A stretch of 64,000 nucleotides of DNA from Acidobacteriota bacterium (GCA_029776225.1 JAKOTR010000098.1:1-64000), one strand, 5' to 3'. Shown: positions 1 to 9,145, numbered from the stretch's first letter. Program-made: numbers and translations. The notes: generated from the sequence alone by a model not told the origin.

Positions 1-1838
1 TTCGGCAGATGGCGGAAGCTGCCGAGGAAAAGCATCGTTTCCGGCTCGCGGCCGTCCGCGCGGAATTCGTAACGGGAGGTGTCGACGCCCGCGCGGAGCC
101 CGTCCTGGGTCCGGGAGGCGATGCCCGGCAGAAACGAAAGAAGGTACTCCCGGTTTTCGCGGGTGCAGACCTGAATGAGGTCCATCTTGGGAAGCGTGCG
201 CAGCTCGTAGCGCAGCGCGCGCAGGTACTCGATCGCCGCGGAAAGCTTCCACGACAGCCCGCGGGGCTCGCGCAGGCCGCGGGCGATCGACTGGAAGTAA
301 ATGTCGTGCTCGAAAAGAGCGCAGACGATGTGCTTGTAGCGCCCCGCATACTGCGCCAGCACCGTGTAGTCGAGTTGCACCACATCGATCCCATGCATGT
401 AGATCTGGCGGTGAATGAGCCATGCCAGATCCTCACTGGCGAACTCCCTGACGGCGTACGGCAGGACCGAGCCTAAAGAGGCGGGTTTGCCCTCCGCGCG
501 GACCAAAAACTTGGCCGAAGCGCAGATAGAGGCCAGTTCTGCATGCGCCGGCAATTCGCGGGCGTAATCGAGCATGCAGACGAGGTGTACCTCGGCCAGC
601 CGCGCCAGCTCGCGCACCGTGTTGTACATGAATACGCCGCCGCCATGCGTGGGAGGGCAGATGGGATACGGTGAGACGAACAGAACCCGCAGGGGTTTTT
701 CGGCGGCTTCACCGGCACGGACCAGAAAACGGTCGCGGTAGTAGCCGCCCAGGGGACGGCGGAACGCCTCCGTATCATCGATCGCAGCCAGCGAGCGCGC
801 GCGCCAGCGCGAAACGACCGCCTGCGGCAGTTGAAGAAATGCGCGCCAGAGGCCGCGCGCGCTGCCGCGCTCTGGCGAGTCGCCGAAAACGGCGCTCACG
901 GCGGCGTCGCCGAGGGCGAACACGAAGTGCGCGGCCAGCCGGCGCCATTCGTGAATGTTTTTCCAGCAGAAGAGGACGTAGTTCTTCTTGTAGACCGCTT
1001 GAATGTGCTCGCTGCGGAAATGCTTGCCGATGGTTCCGCGGTGCTCGTGATAGACAACGCTGCGCGGCTGATAAAGCACGCGCCAGCCCCGCTTCCAGGC
1101 CATGTAGCCCAGGTCGGTGTCTTCCAGGTAGAAGGGCGCCAGCAGCGGGTCAAATCCGCCCAGCTCTAGAAACTTGCGGCGGTCAAAGGCGCACGAGCCG
1201 CCGCCTCCGTAAAAGCAGGGGAAGACATCGGTGACGGCCTCGTCGATGCGGTGGGTGACGCGCAAGCGGCCGTCGCGCCACCAGCCCTGCGTCAGGCCGG
1301 TTTCCTCTCTCCGCCGGGCCGGATCGCTGAAGAAAATCTGGCAGCCGGCGCAAAACACCGCATCGTCGGTGAAGGCTTCGAGCAGCGGCGCGAGAAAATC
1401 GGGCTCCACGCGCATATCGCTGTTGAGCAGAACGACAATGTCGTTTCGCGCGGCGCGGAACCCAGCGTTCGAGCCGCCTCCAAAGCCGAGATTCCTGGGG
1501 AGCGCGAGCACGCGGACCTGGGGGAAGTTCTGGCGGAGAAATTCCGCGCTGCCGTCCTCCGAGCCGTTGTCCACGACAATGATTTCGTTTTCCGGGTTGC
1601 CGTCCAGGGCCGCGACCACCGAGGGCAGATATTTCGCCAGCAGTTCGCGGCCATTCCAGTTTGGGATTACGACGGAAGCGGCGTTTTTTCGAGGCGCGGT
1701 GTTCGGCACCAGGCGGCGGCGGCCGAAAATAACCCAGCAAAGGTCGGTGAGAGCCAGAACAACGGCCGCAATCAGGACGAGCAGCGGGGCCAGCAGGAGG
1801 TACGGGAGAGTGGCGAGAAAGTGCTTCAGCCTTGGCAT
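1..1838 (-). CDS. GT2-GT4 fusion glycosyltransferase (3' end outside window)
   Basis: The frame stays open for 612 codons to the left edge, so the C-terminus is missing. Residues 8-36 form a membrane segment. Residues about 54-290 are a GT2 domain: SVVIPNWNG start, IIVVDNGS, the NSD metal site near 140, and FYLEDTDLGYMAWKRG near 236-251. From about residue 383 a second domain begins with LRVLFVSPYPICPPTHGGG, typical of the GT4 (GT-B) N-terminal half. The protein probably adds two sugars to a lipid-linked or surface polysaccharide at the inner membrane. The ATG lies 1 nt after the methyltransferase stop, so it is the third gene of that operon. Donor sugars cannot be read from the sequence. Confidence 0.9.
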   Translation of the reverse strand, partial: MPRLKHFLATLPYLLLAPLLVLIAAVVLALTDLCWVIFGRRRLVPNTAPRKNAASVVIPNWNGRELLAKYLPSVVAALDGNPENEIIVVDNGSEDGSAEFLRQNFPQVRVLALPRNLGFGGGSNAGFRAARNDIVVLLNSDMRVEPDFLAPLLEAFTDDAVFCAGCQIFFSDPARRREETGLTQGWWRDGRLRVTHRIDEAVTDVFPCFYGGGGSCAFDRRKFLELGGFDPLLAPFYLEDTDLGYMAWKRGWRVLYQPRSVVYHEHRGTIGKHFRSEHIQAVYKKNYVLFCWKNIHEWRRLAAHFVFALGDAAVSAVFGDSPERGSARGLWRAFLQLPQAVVSRWRARSLAAIDDTEAFRRPLGGYYRDRFLVRAGEAAEKPLRVLFVSPYPICPPTHGGGVFMYNTVRELARLAEVHLVCMLDYARELPAHAELASICASAKFLVRAEGKPASLGSVLPYAVREFASEDLAWLIHRQIYMHGIDVVQLDYTVLAQYAGRYKHIVCALFEHDIYFQSIARGLREPRGLSWKLSAAIEYLRALRYELRTLPKMDLIQVCTRENREYLLSFLPGIASRTQDGLRAGVDTSRYEFRADGREPETMLFLGSFRHLP

Positions 1839-1839
1839 C

Positions 1840-2883
1840 TCAGTCGTTGGGCAGCACCGGGCCGAGGCCCAGCGCGCGTCCGAGCTTCAGCCAGCGGGAC
1901 GCCTTGACAGCGCTTAGCTGCTCGCGCAGTACCTTGAGTTCGGAATCCAGGCGCAATGCCCACTCCGTGCGCTCCTGTACGGTGGCTTCGGCGGCATCCA
2001 GCAGCCGGACGCATTCGAGCAGTTCCTTGCCCTTGGCCTCCAGTTGGCTCTCCAGCGATTTCGCCCAGGCGTTGCTGCGCTCGAGTTCTTCGTTCAGCGC
2101 CCGGAGCGTCTCAATCAGCCCTTTGTTCTCGACCTCAAGCTTCTCGATGTGGAGTTCGCGCTCGCGCAGGATATTGGCGGTGCTGGGCACGTAGAGGAAC
2201 GCCGGCGGCGGCGGCAGGGGCTCGGCCGAGCAGACGGCAAGGTAGAAGTGCGCATCTTGCGGCTGGCCGGCGCAGGAGGCGGCGTACGATTCGATGCCGG
2301 CGGAACGGGCCGGATCGAGCGGCTGGAATCCAATCGCGGCCACGTGATTCTGAAGGAAAAACTCGACATGCGGGAACCGGCCGCGGAGTTCAGCGGAAAA
2401 CTGCTCGAACTCGAACTCATGAACGTGATAGGGGTTGGGGCCGGTAAGGCGGCGCGCCTCGGCGTAGTAGGCCTTGTTGGGGGTCGAGATGATGAGGAGG
2501 CCACCCGGGGCGAGAACGCGGCGGAGCTCATCGAGCAGGGAGCGCCAGTCTTCCAGGTGTTCGATGACTTCAAAGGCAACGGCGATCTCTACCGAGCCGG
2601 TGCGCACCGGAAGCGCGGTGCAGGAGGCCTGGAAAAACTCCAGGTTCGGCGCTGTGTAATGCTCTCGGGCGTAGCCAACTGCCTCTGCCGAAATGTCCAT
2701 GCCCACCGCGTGGGCCGCCATCTTGGCAAGTTCCGCCGTGCCATAGCCCGAGCCGCAGCCGGCGTCGAGGACGCGGCGTCCGGCAGCGTAGCGCGCCGCA
2801 AAGGCGTAGCGGGCGGCATGTTCGTTCCAGAGGTCCGGCTCAACCTGGCCGGGGATGACGCGCTCCCCAGTGAATTCAGCCAA
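1840..2883 (-). CDS. SAM-dependent methyltransferase with C-terminal coiled coil
   Basis: A 347-residue class I methyltransferase. The SAM-binding motif I is VLDAGCGSGYGT at residues 39-50, followed by an acidic strand end (GMDIS) and the post-motif EVIEHLEDW typical of the Methyltransf_11 family. Residues about 245-325 are rich in heptad Leu/Glu/Lys and predicted coiled coil, a layout seen in methyltransferases that cap or modify O-antigen chains. Its start overlaps the wzt-like gene by 8 nt, so the two are translationally coupled. The likely role is methylation of a polysaccharide or its nucleotide-sugar precursor. Chain-length control by the coiled coil, as in WbdD, is only an analogy. Confidence 0.85.
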   Translation of the reverse strand: MAEFTGERVIPGQVEPDLWNEHAARYAFAARYAAGRRVLDAGCGSGYGTAELAKMAAHAVGMDISAEAVGYAREHYTAPNLEFFQASCTALPVRTGSVEIAVAFEVIEHLEDWRSLLDELRRVLAPGGLLIISTPNKAYYAEARRLTGPNPYHVHEFEFEQFSAELRGRFPHVEFFLQNHVAAIGFQPLDPARSAGIESYAASCAGQPQDAHFYLAVCSAEPLPPPPAFLYVPSTANILRERELHIEKLEVENKGLIETLRALNEELERSNAWAKSLESQLEAKGKELLECVRLLDAAEATVQERTEWALRLDSELKVLREQLSAVKASRWLKLGRALGLGPVLPND

Positions 2884-4180
2884 TCGCGGTCTCCCTCTCC
2901 TTGACGCCGAGGCGGCTGTTCACTTCGACCCGGCATGGCAGCCGCATATAGCCGTAGATCTGTCCCTCGCTATGCCCCATCTGCAGCGTGATGGCGTTGT
3001 CGATCCAGTCGCACATCTCGTAGCTGTGGAGCGTGCCGTCGGCAATGGCCGGCGAAAAGGAGAAAAACGCAGGATACAGCTCGGGAAGGTCGAGGTGAAA
3101 ATCGACGGTGTAGACATCGCCGGCATTCATCGGGGGCAGATCGTAGCCTTCTCGCGCCGTGTTGGTGCCGGAAAAGTCGATGCCCAAGTGGTTGCGAAGC
3201 ATGAACCCGACGATCGGCAGGGCGATGTCTTGCTTTGCCCGCACACTGATGCGGACCACAATGCGTGAGAGCGGTTCCAGAATGTGCAGCGGCTGGCCGT
3301 TCGGGTCCAGCACCGCGATGCCGATGACTTCCGCGCGCCCGTCGCCGTAACGGTGATCGATGTTGGGGATATGTTCCACGACCTCGGGGGCGACGAAGCG
3401 GGCCGATCGCCGCGGGGCGGGTTGGCGCCGGTGGGTAAGGTAGGCCGAATCCTTCTGAACCATGGCGGCCAGGTACTTCGCCACCACGAGGTCGGTGTCG
3501 CCGAGTTCCTTGATGCGGCCCTCCTCGAGCCAGAGCGTGCGGTCGCCGACGGCCTTCACGTCGCTGACGGCGTGCGATACGAAAAGAATGGTGACGCCTT
3601 GAGCGCGGAGTTCGTGGACTTTTCGCATGCAGCGCTGCCGGAAGTAAATATCGCCGACCGCGAGGGCTTCGTCTACGAGCAGAATTTCGGGATCGACATG
3701 GATGGCCACGGCGAAGGCGAGCCTCACGACCATACCGCTGGAGTACGTTTTGACTGGGCGGTTGATGAAGTCGCCAATTTCCGCGAACTCCTCTATGGCC
3801 TTGTACTTCTTGTCAATTTCGCGGGTCGAGAGGCCGAGGATGGCGCCGTTCAGATAGACATTGTCGCGGCCGGAAAACTCGGGATTGAAGCCCGAACCGA
3901 GTTCGAGAAGGGCCGAGACCCGGCCGTTCACGGCTACCGACCCCTCCGTCGGATGTAGAATACCGGCTACAAGCTGAAGGAACGTGCTCTTACCGGAGCC
4001 GTTTTCGCCGATGATGCAAAATGTCTCGCCTTTGCGGATTTCCAGAGTCAGATCCCGAAGCGCCCAAAAGTTTCGGTGAAAGGACAACCGGTTGAAAGCG
4101 ATCAGCTCTTTCAGGCGATCGCCGGGCGAGTCATAGATGGCGTAGCTCTTGGAAACCCCCTTGAATTCAACAGCGTTCAC
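2876..4180 (-). CDS. ABC transporter ATP-binding protein, Wzt type (polysaccharide export)
   Basis: A 434-residue protein. Residues 1-240 are an ABC ATPase with Walker A GENGSGKS, signature YSSGMVVRLAFA and Walker B EILLVDEALAVGD. The signature and the ALAVGD ending are characteristic of the polysaccharide/teichoic acid exporters (Wzt, TagH, KpsT). Residues about 265-420 match the Wzt C-terminal beta-sandwich that recognises the modified end of the exported glycan. The start is GTG. It is the first gene of a unit continuing into the methyltransferase and GT2-GT4 fusion. The membrane partner (Wzm) is normally next door but is absent upstream here, so it must lie elsewhere, perhaps beyond the left edge. 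Confidence 0.9.
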   Translation of the reverse strand: MNAVEFKGVSKSYAIYDSPGDRLKELIAFNRLSFHRNFWALRDLTLEIRKGETFCIIGENGSGKSTFLQLVAGILHPTEGSVAVNGRVSALLELGSGFNPEFSGRDNVYLNGAILGLSTREIDKKYKAIEEFAEIGDFINRPVKTYSSGMVVRLAFAVAIHVDPEILLVDEALAVGDIYFRQRCMRKVHELRAQGVTILFVSHAVSDVKAVGDRTLWLEEGRIKELGDTDLVVAKYLAAMVQKDSAYLTHRRQPAPRRSARFVAPEVVEHIPNIDHRYGDGRAEVIGIAVLDPNGQPLHILEPLSRIVVRISVRAKQDIALPIVGFMLRNHLGIDFSGTNTAREGYDLPPMNAGDVYTVDFHLDLPELYPAFFSFSPAIADGTLHSYEMCDWIDNAITLQMGHSEGQIYGYMRLPCRVEVNSRLGVKERETAIG

Positions 4181-4707
4181 GGCGGGCTCGCATGGACGGC
4201 AACGTGCACACTAAGTAGAATCTAGCGAACGGGATGCGGGGATGTCAACGGGAACGCGAGGGGCCAGAAATGGAAAGGGCGACCGCCGGCTCCCGGCTGG
4301 CGCGATTGCGTGGTGTCCTCTATCTTGAAGAGCCCCGCTCGCGACTCTGGCTGTCGTCATGCCCTTATGCGGCGGTGCAATGTCCCGCGACGCGCTGGCC
4401 CGATCAGGGGTCTAGCCGGCGTCCAGGGCCTACAGCCAGTCAGCGAAGGAAGCAGGTAGCCGCCCATCATGTGGACGTTCTATATAGACTTCCTCCTCTG
4501 GGTACGGCCTCTCCAACGCAGAAAGACCGCAAGTGGAACCCCATCTCTGGGACTCCAGAAGCCCGGACGATACTAATGCCCGTTCTTCCACCTCAAATAT
4601 GGACCTGAAGGTGATTTCTGTCAATAGGAGCGGATTAACGAAAGTTAATAGTCATGGGCGGGGTCACACGTTCCTGACACTTACCTTGGCTGCGACGCTA
4701 CTGGCGT
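4181..4707. other. Intergenic spacer without a convincing gene
   Basis: About 530 bp between the wzt-like start and the tRNA-Met promoter. Short open frames exist on both strands (for example plus 4234-4608 and minus 4430-4624). They show no recognisable domain, no good ribosome binding site and low-complexity Arg/Pro-rich translations. The stretch is less GC-rich than its neighbours and may be decayed DNA. Confidence 0.5.
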
Positions 4708-4737
4708 TTGACAACAGCGTAACGGAACGAATAGGCT
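4708..4737 (+). promoter_or_regulatory. Putative sigma-70 type promoter of tRNA-Met
   Basis: A perfect -35 hexamer TTGACA at 4708-4713 is followed after 18 nt by TAGGCT at 4732-4737, about 20 nt before the mature tRNA 5' end. The -10 matches consensus at only three positions, but position and orientation fit the tRNA gene. Confidence 0.5.
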
Positions 4738-4757
4738 TAAAAAGAACCCACTTTGAT

Positions 4758-4834
4758 GCCGGTGTAGCTCAGGTGGTTAGAGCGTGGGTCTCATAATCCC
4801 AAGGTCGCTGGTTCGAATCCAGCCGCCGGCACCA
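4758..4834 (+). tRNA. tRNA-Met (CAT)
   Basis: A 77-nt cloverleaf with acceptor stem GCCGGTG/CGCCGGC, D-arm GCTC/GAGC, anticodon loop CTCATAA (anticodon CAT), T-loop TTCGAATC and an encoded CCA end. The anticodon stem has a T-T apposition next to the loop. The first base is G paired to C, which argues for an elongator rather than an initiator tRNA. A lysidine-modified Ile2 tRNA with the same anticodon cannot be fully excluded. It converges on parB with only 5 nt between them. Confidence 0.93.
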
Positions 4835-4839
4835 CCCTT

Positions 4840-5748
4840 TCAATTCCTCTCGTCCCCGACAATGATCGAATAGATGCGGTGGAGGTCCTCCGCAGAATAG
4901 TATTCGATCTCAATGCGGCCGCGGTGGTCGGATTTCGCGTTGATGCGGACGCGAGTCCCGAGGACGGATTCCATTTGAGCGATGGCTGCCTTAACGTTGG
5001 GATCCATGGGCTGCTGCTCGGCGGGCTTTGGTTCGCGGGGAGCCGTCATCTGCTTGACGAGGCGCTCCACCTGGCGGACGGAAAGACCCTGCGACGCGGT
5101 CCGGTCAGCGAGCTGGCGCTGGAGTTCGGGGGTTGGCAGCGCCAGAATCGCGCGCGCGTGGCCCATGGAGAGACGATGCTCGGCGACGAGCTGTTGGACG
5201 TCGGGGGGAAGCTTGAGGAGGCGGAGAGTGTTGGTGATCGTGGTGCGGTCCTTGCCCGTGCGGCGCGCGATCTCTTCATGGCTGAGGTTGAGTTCGCGTG
5301 CGAGGCGGTCGAATGCGTGTGCGACTTCGATAGCGTTGAGGTCCTCGCGCTGGATGTTTTCGACGAGGGTGATCTCGAGCAGACGGTCGTCGGGGATCGT
5401 CTGGATGACGGCGGGGACTTGAACCAGTCCGGCGAGTTTGGCGGCTCGCCAGCGCCTTTCGCCGGCGACGAGCTGGTAGCGGTCGCCATGCGGGCGCACT
5501 ACCAGGGGCTGAATGATGCCGTTGGCCTTGATGGAATCGGCAAGCTCCTGGAGGCGCTCGGCCTGGAATACGGTGCGGGGCTGGACAGGATTCGGGTCAA
5601 TGAGAGCGATCGGAATGCGGGAAACGGGCTCGGGAGTCGCCGCGGGCTGCGCTTCCTGCGGAAAGGGTTTGGGGGCGGTTCGCGCCGCGAGCAGTGCGTT
5701 GAGACCTTTGCCGAGTGCCTTGCGAGGATTATCTTGCACCTTGCTCAT
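4840..5748 (-). CDS. parB: Chromosome partitioning protein ParB
   Basis: A 302-residue ParB/Spo0J. The N-terminus has the ALGKGLNALL box that contacts ParA. The ParB nuclease-like (CTPase) domain follows, with IPIALIDPNPVQPRT and the GERRWRAAKLAG motif, then LVENIQREDLNAIEVA and a helix-turn-helix (LSHEEIARRTGKDRTTITNTLRLL split across two helices) that binds parS. The C-terminal dimerisation segment ends in GRIEIEYYSAEDLHRI. The ATG at 5748 was chosen because the family N-terminus begins there; the same frame continues upstream only as a shadow of parA. The start overlaps the parA end by 20 nt, so the pair is one operon. Confidence 0.97.
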   Translation of the reverse strand: MSKVQDNPRKALGKGLNALLAARTAPKPFPQEAQPAATPEPVSRIPIALIDPNPVQPRTVFQAERLQELADSIKANGIIQPLVVRPHGDRYQLVAGERRWRAAKLAGLVQVPAVIQTIPDDRLLEITLVENIQREDLNAIEVAHAFDRLARELNLSHEEIARRTGKDRTTITNTLRLLKLPPDVQQLVAEHRLSMGHARAILALPTPELQRQLADRTASQGLSVRQVERLVKQMTAPREPKPAEQQPMDPNVKAAIAQMESVLGTRVRINAKSDHRGRIEIEYYSAEDLHRIYSIIVGDERN

Positions 5749-6502
5749 TCGCGAGGATCTCCTTTGCGAGCTTGATGTAGCTTTCTGCGCCGCGGGAGCG
5801 CACGTCGTAGAGCAGAATCGGCTTACCGAAACTCGGGGCCTCAGCCAGGCGAATGCTCCTTGGGATGACGGTGCGGAAGACCTCGTCGCCGAAAAACTCC
5901 CGGAGGTCCTGGGCAACCTGCCGTGTGAGGTTGGTGCGATCGTCGAACATGGTGAGGAGAATCCCCTCAATCTTGAGGGGGTGTTGGAAGGACTCGCGGA
6001 TGCGGTCGATGGTGTCCAGAAGTTCGGAGACACCTTCGAGAGCGAAAAACTCGCACTGAATGGGGACGAGAACGGAGTCGGCGGCCACCAGCGCGTTGAG
6101 CGTAAGGAGATCGAGGGCCGGCGGGCAATCGATCAGGATGAAATGGTACGCGTCGCGGAGGGGCCGGAGTTTCTCGCGAAGGCGCGTTTCGCGGTCCGGC
6201 ACGTCCACGAGCTCGATATTCGCTCCGACCAAGTTCTTGTCGGAGGGCACGATATCGAGCCCTTCGAAACTGGTGGACGTGATGGAACTGGCAAGGGGAG
6301 CCGTTCCGAGGAGGGCGTCGTAGAGAGTTATGCTGTCGGGCCTCTTCTCCACACCGAGGCCGGTGGTGGAGTTGCCCTGGGGATCGGAGTCGATGACAAG
6401 GACTCTGAGATCATTTGCAGCCAGTGAGGCGCCGAGATTGATGGCGGTGGTGGTTTTTCCGACCCCGCCTTTCTGATTAGCGATGGCTATGACTCTTCCC
6501 AA
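5729..6502 (-). CDS. parA: Chromosome partitioning ATPase ParA/Soj
   Basis: A deviant-Walker ATPase of 257 residues. It begins GRVIAIANQKGGVGKTT, followed by DSDPQGNSTTGLG, IDCPPALDLLTLNAL and a C-terminal TVIPRSIRLAEAPSFGKP. It binds DNA nonspecifically in the ATP form and works with ParB-parS in origin segregation. The TTG at 6502 is preferred: GAGGAG (complement of 6511-6516) sits 8 nt upstream, and the protein length matches the family. An in-frame ATG at 6532 would add ten residues. Gene order mnmG-rsmG-parA-parB is that of origin-proximal regions in many bacteria, but no DnaA-box cluster was seen in this window. Confidence 0.96.
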   Translation of the reverse strand: MGRVIAIANQKGGVGKTTTAINLGASLAANDLRVLVIDSDPQGNSTTGLGVEKRPDSITLYDALLGTAPLASSITSTSFEGLDIVPSDKNLVGANIELVDVPDRETRLREKLRPLRDAYHFILIDCPPALDLLTLNALVAADSVLVPIQCEFFALEGVSELLDTIDRIRESFQHPLKIEGILLTMFDDRTNLTRQVAQDLREFFGDEVFRTVIPRSIRLAEAPSFGKPILLYDVRSRGAESYIKLAKEILANEQGAR

Positions 6503-6612
6503 GCGGATGACTCCTCGTGAAGAAGCAATCATGCTATCACGTTCCGCGCGCCAAGTGAGTGCGGAGGTATACCTTTTGGCGCAGGTGGTTGAAAAGTCGC
6601 GCTGAATAGTGA

Positions 6613-6628
6613 TGTTCCACGTGAAACG
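6613..6628. promoter_or_regulatory. parS site 1 (one mismatched arm)
   Basis: TGTTCCACGTGAAACG is a 16-bp parS with the invariant core GTTNCACGTGNAAC. It is the ParB binding site nearest parA. The two half-sites differ (CC versus AA at the variable positions). Confidence 0.9.
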
Positions 6629-6640
6629 GTGCTTGCAATG

Positions 6641-6656
6641 TGTTCCACGTGGAACA
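6641..6656. promoter_or_regulatory. parS site 2 (perfect palindrome)
   Basis: TGTTCCACGTGGAACA is a perfect 16-bp palindrome matching the parS core. It starts exactly 28 bp after site 1. Confidence 0.95.
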
Positions 6657-6668
6657 GTTGAACGCCAC

Positions 6669-6684
6669 GGTTCCACGTGGAACA
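6669..6684. promoter_or_regulatory. parS site 3
   Basis: GGTTCCACGTGGAACA matches the parS core and begins exactly 28 bp after site 2. It ends 3 nt before the rsmG stop codon, so all three sites lie between rsmG and parA. Confidence 0.93.
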
Positions 6685-6687
6685 GCC

Positions 6688-7308
6688 TTACTCCGAAACT
6701 CTCGACCCCACAAGCAGGACCCGCCGCTCGCCCCAAGCAAGCGGAATCACGGGCTCCCAGGTGAAGCCGGGCGCTACGGAGGCGGCCTCAGCGTCTTTGT
6801 CGCCCAGCAGGAGGCCGACGCGCCGCTGCGCCAGCGCGACTACTTCCTCCCACCGGACGGCCCGGGAAACCACCCAGTCAAATGCCTGGCGAATCTCCTC
6901 GGCCCGGCGCGCCTCAACGCGCACATTGGGCCAGTCGCGGGTCGCCTCGCGGAGAAAGGCCGCCTTCCGCTGATGGGACTCCGCCAGAACAACCGCGCAA
7001 TCGGGCCGCAACACAGCGATCGGAATGCCCGGAAAGCCTGCACCAGACCCAACATCGAGCACCGAAACAGCCTCCGCCGGCAGGTGCACGCCCAAAAACA
7101 GCGATTCACAGTAGTGGCGGACGACGGCTTCCTCCAGCCGCCTGATCGCGGTGAGGTTCAGGACGCGGTTCCATCGCACGAGAAGCTCGTAATGGCCCTT
7201 CAGCAGGGCGAGCTGACCTGGGGAAAGCGAAGCAAACGAGGAGAAATGCCTCGCGAGCAGCTCCTCAAACGTTTCCTTATCCTTGCTGCGTGGTAACGGG
7301 CGCGCCAA
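6688..7308 (-). CDS. rsmG: 16S rRNA (guanine527-N7)-methyltransferase RsmG (GidB)
   Basis: A 206-residue RsmG. The SAM motif [20 protein letters not shown] and the N-terminal helix with [13 protein letters not shown] are diagnostic. It methylates N7 of G527 in 16S rRNA of the 30S subunit; loss gives low-level streptomycin resistance in other bacteria. The usual length is 200-215. It overlaps the end of mnmG by 32 nt, the classic gidA-gidB pairing. Confidence 0.96.
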   Translation of the reverse strand: MARPLPRSKDKETFEELLARHFSSFASLSPGQLALLKGHYELLVRWNRVLNLTAIRRLEEAVVRHYCESLFLGVHLPAEAVSVLDVGSGAGFPGIPIAVLRPDCAVVLAESHQRKAAFLREATRDWPNVRVEARRAEEIRQAFDWVVSRAVRWEEVVALAQRRVGLLLGDKDAEAASVAPGFTWEPVIPLAWGERRVLLVGSRVSE

Positions 7309-9145
7309 GACTCAAATATACATCCAGGACCGCGATGGCGGCGGGAGTCACGCCCGGAATGCGCGCCGCCTGGCCCAGCGTGGACGGCCTCACGCGTTCC
7401 AGCTTTTCGCGGATCTCCCGGGAAAGCCCCGGCAGGCGGGAATAGCAGAACTCTTCAGGGATTCGCCGCTCCTCGGCGCGCCGCAGGCGCTCAATCTGCC
7501 GCTCCTGCTGCGCGATGTAGCCCTCATATTTGGCTTCCACTTCGATGCTGCTGAGGACCTCGCGGATGGGAGCCTCGCCAAGAGCGGCCTCGGCCCATGC
7601 CCCGAGCCCGTTGACGGAGCCCTCCGGCCGGCGCAGCCACTGAAGGAGCGTAGGGCGGTCGACAGCCTTGTCCGGCTCAACCCGGATGCGCTTCATCAAC
7701 TCCAGGAGCTTAGCCTTCTGCTCCCGTTTGCGCAGGAAAAGCTGCCAGCGCTGGTCCGTCACCAACCCAATCTTCCGGCCGATCGGGGTCAGCCGCTCGT
7801 CGGCATTATCGATCCGTAGGTGAAGGCGGAACTCGGCGCGCGACGTGAACATCCTGTAGGGCTCGTCGGCGCCCTTGGTGATGAGATCGTCGATGAGGAT
7901 GCCGGTATACCCGTCGGTCCGGCCGATGAAAACAGGATCCATCCCGCCGGCGCGGCACGCCACATTCATCGCGGCGACTATGCCCTGGCAGGCGGCCTCC
8001 TCGTAGCCGGAGGTTCCGTTGATCTGGCCGGCCAGGAAAAGACCCGGAATGGTCTTAACCTCCAGGGAATGGCTGAGCTGCCGGGGATCGATCGCATCGT
8101 ACTCAATCGCGTAGCCCGGGCGCACCATCTCCGCAGCTTCCAGACCGGGTATCGAAGCGATCATGGCCGTCTGGACGTCGATGGGCATGCTGGTCGACAT
8201 GCCGTTCACGTAGACCTCGTAGGTGTCCAGCCCCTCTGGCTCCAGAAAGATCTGGTGGCGCGGCTTGTCCGGGAATTTGACGAACTTGTCTTCAATCGAA
8301 GGGCAATACCTGGCGCCAATCCCTTGGATCTGCCCGCTATACAGCGGAGAACGCGGGATGGCCTCGCGAACAATGCGCCTGGTCTCCTCGGTAGTGAACC
8401 CGACGTAGCAGCGCACCTGCGGCCGATCGATCCGCGCGGTGAGAAACGAAAACGGCGTCGGGTCGGGATCGCCGTCCTGCGGCTCGAACCGCGACCAGTC
8501 GATCGTGCGGCCGTCGAGCCTGGGAGGCGTCCCGGTTTTGAGCCGCTTCCACTCCAGCCCGAGGCTGCGTAACTGGTTGCCCAGAAGGTTTGACGGCGGC
8601 TCGCCGCTCCTGCCGCAAGTATAGGTTGCCTCTCCGATGTGCGCCAGGCCATTCAGAAAGGTACCGGTGGTCACGATGACAGCGTCGCTTTCGAGCACCC
8701 GCCCGTCGCGCAGCGCCACTCCCCGGACGCGCCTCTCGCCGCCAGTGATGAGTAGTTCAGCAACTTCGGCCTGCAGAATTCGCAGGTTCGGTTCCTTTTC
8801 GAGCACCTCGCGCATCCGGAGGCGGTAAAGCTTCTTGTCGCACTGGGCCCGCGGCGACCAGACCGCCGGACCGCGGCTGGTGTTCAGCAGCCGAAACTGT
8901 ATCCCAACCGCGTCCGTGACTTCGCCCATCACGCCGCCCAGCGCATCCACCTCCCGAACCAGATGGCCTTTGGCGATCCCGCCGATGGCGGGATTGCAGG
9001 ACATCTGCGCGATAAGGTCGAGATTCATGGTCACCATGGCGGTCTTGAGCCCCAACCGCGCACACGCCCGCGCCGCTTCGCAGCCGGCATGACCGGCGCC
9101 AACGACCACCACGTCGTACCGGAATGGACGGCCTGTTGCTTGCAT
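7277..9145 (-). CDS. mnmG: tRNA uridine 5-carboxymethylaminomethyl modification enzyme MnmG (GidA)
   Basis: A 622-residue FAD enzyme. The Rossmann motif [13 protein letters not shown] is near the N-terminus, followed by [36 protein letters not shown] and the conserved FTSRAEFRL, which are GidA signatures. With MnmE it installs cmnm5U at the wobble position of several tRNAs. The C-terminal helical MnmE-interaction domain ends with [12 protein letters not shown]. It is divergent from purD across a 91-bp region and is followed by the overlapping rsmG. Confidence 0.97.
   Translation of the reverse strand: MQATGRPFRYDVVVVGAGHAGCEAARACARLGLKTAMVTMNLDLIAQMSCNPAIGGIAKGHLVREVDALGGVMGEVTDAVGIQFRLLNTSRGPAVWSPRAQCDKKLYRLRMREVLEKEPNLRILQAEVAELLITGGERRVRGVALRDGRVLESDAVIVTTGTFLNGLAHIGEATYTCGRSGEPPSNLLGNQLRSLGLEWKRLKTGTPPRLDGRTIDWSRFEPQDGDPDPTPFSFLTARIDRPQVRCYVGFTTEETRRIVREAIPRSPLYSGQIQGIGARYCPSIEDKFVKFPDKPRHQIFLEPEGLDTYEVYVNGMSTSMPIDVQTAMIASIPGLEAAEMVRPGYAIEYDAIDPRQLSHSLEVKTIPGLFLAGQINGTSGYEEAACQGIVAAMNVACRAGGMDPVFIGRTDGYTGILIDDLITKGADEPYRMFTSRAEFRLHLRIDNADERLTPIGRKIGLVTDQRWQLFLRKREQKAKLLELMKRIRVEPDKAVDRPTLLQWLRRPEGSVNGLGAWAEAALGEAPIREVLSSIEVEAKYEGYIAQQERQIERLRRAEERRIPEEFCYSRLPGLSREIREKLERVRPSTLGQAARIPGVTPAAIAVLDVYLSLGAPVTTQQG

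Noticed and set aside
4430-4624. Small minus-strand ORF of 64 codons before tRNA-Met
   Set aside because: No Shine-Dalgarno sequence, no recognisable domain, and it overlaps another open frame on the other strand; treated as chance.
6611-6690. Origin of replication next to parAB-rsmG-mnmG
   Set aside because: The gene order is origin-proximal in many bacteria, but no cluster of DnaA boxes was found; the repeats here are parS.
6532-6736. Upstream extension of parA to 6736
   Set aside because: The added N-terminus reads through all three parS sites and the family N-terminus starts at GRVIAIANQKGG; TTG 6502 has a good Shine-Dalgarno sequence.
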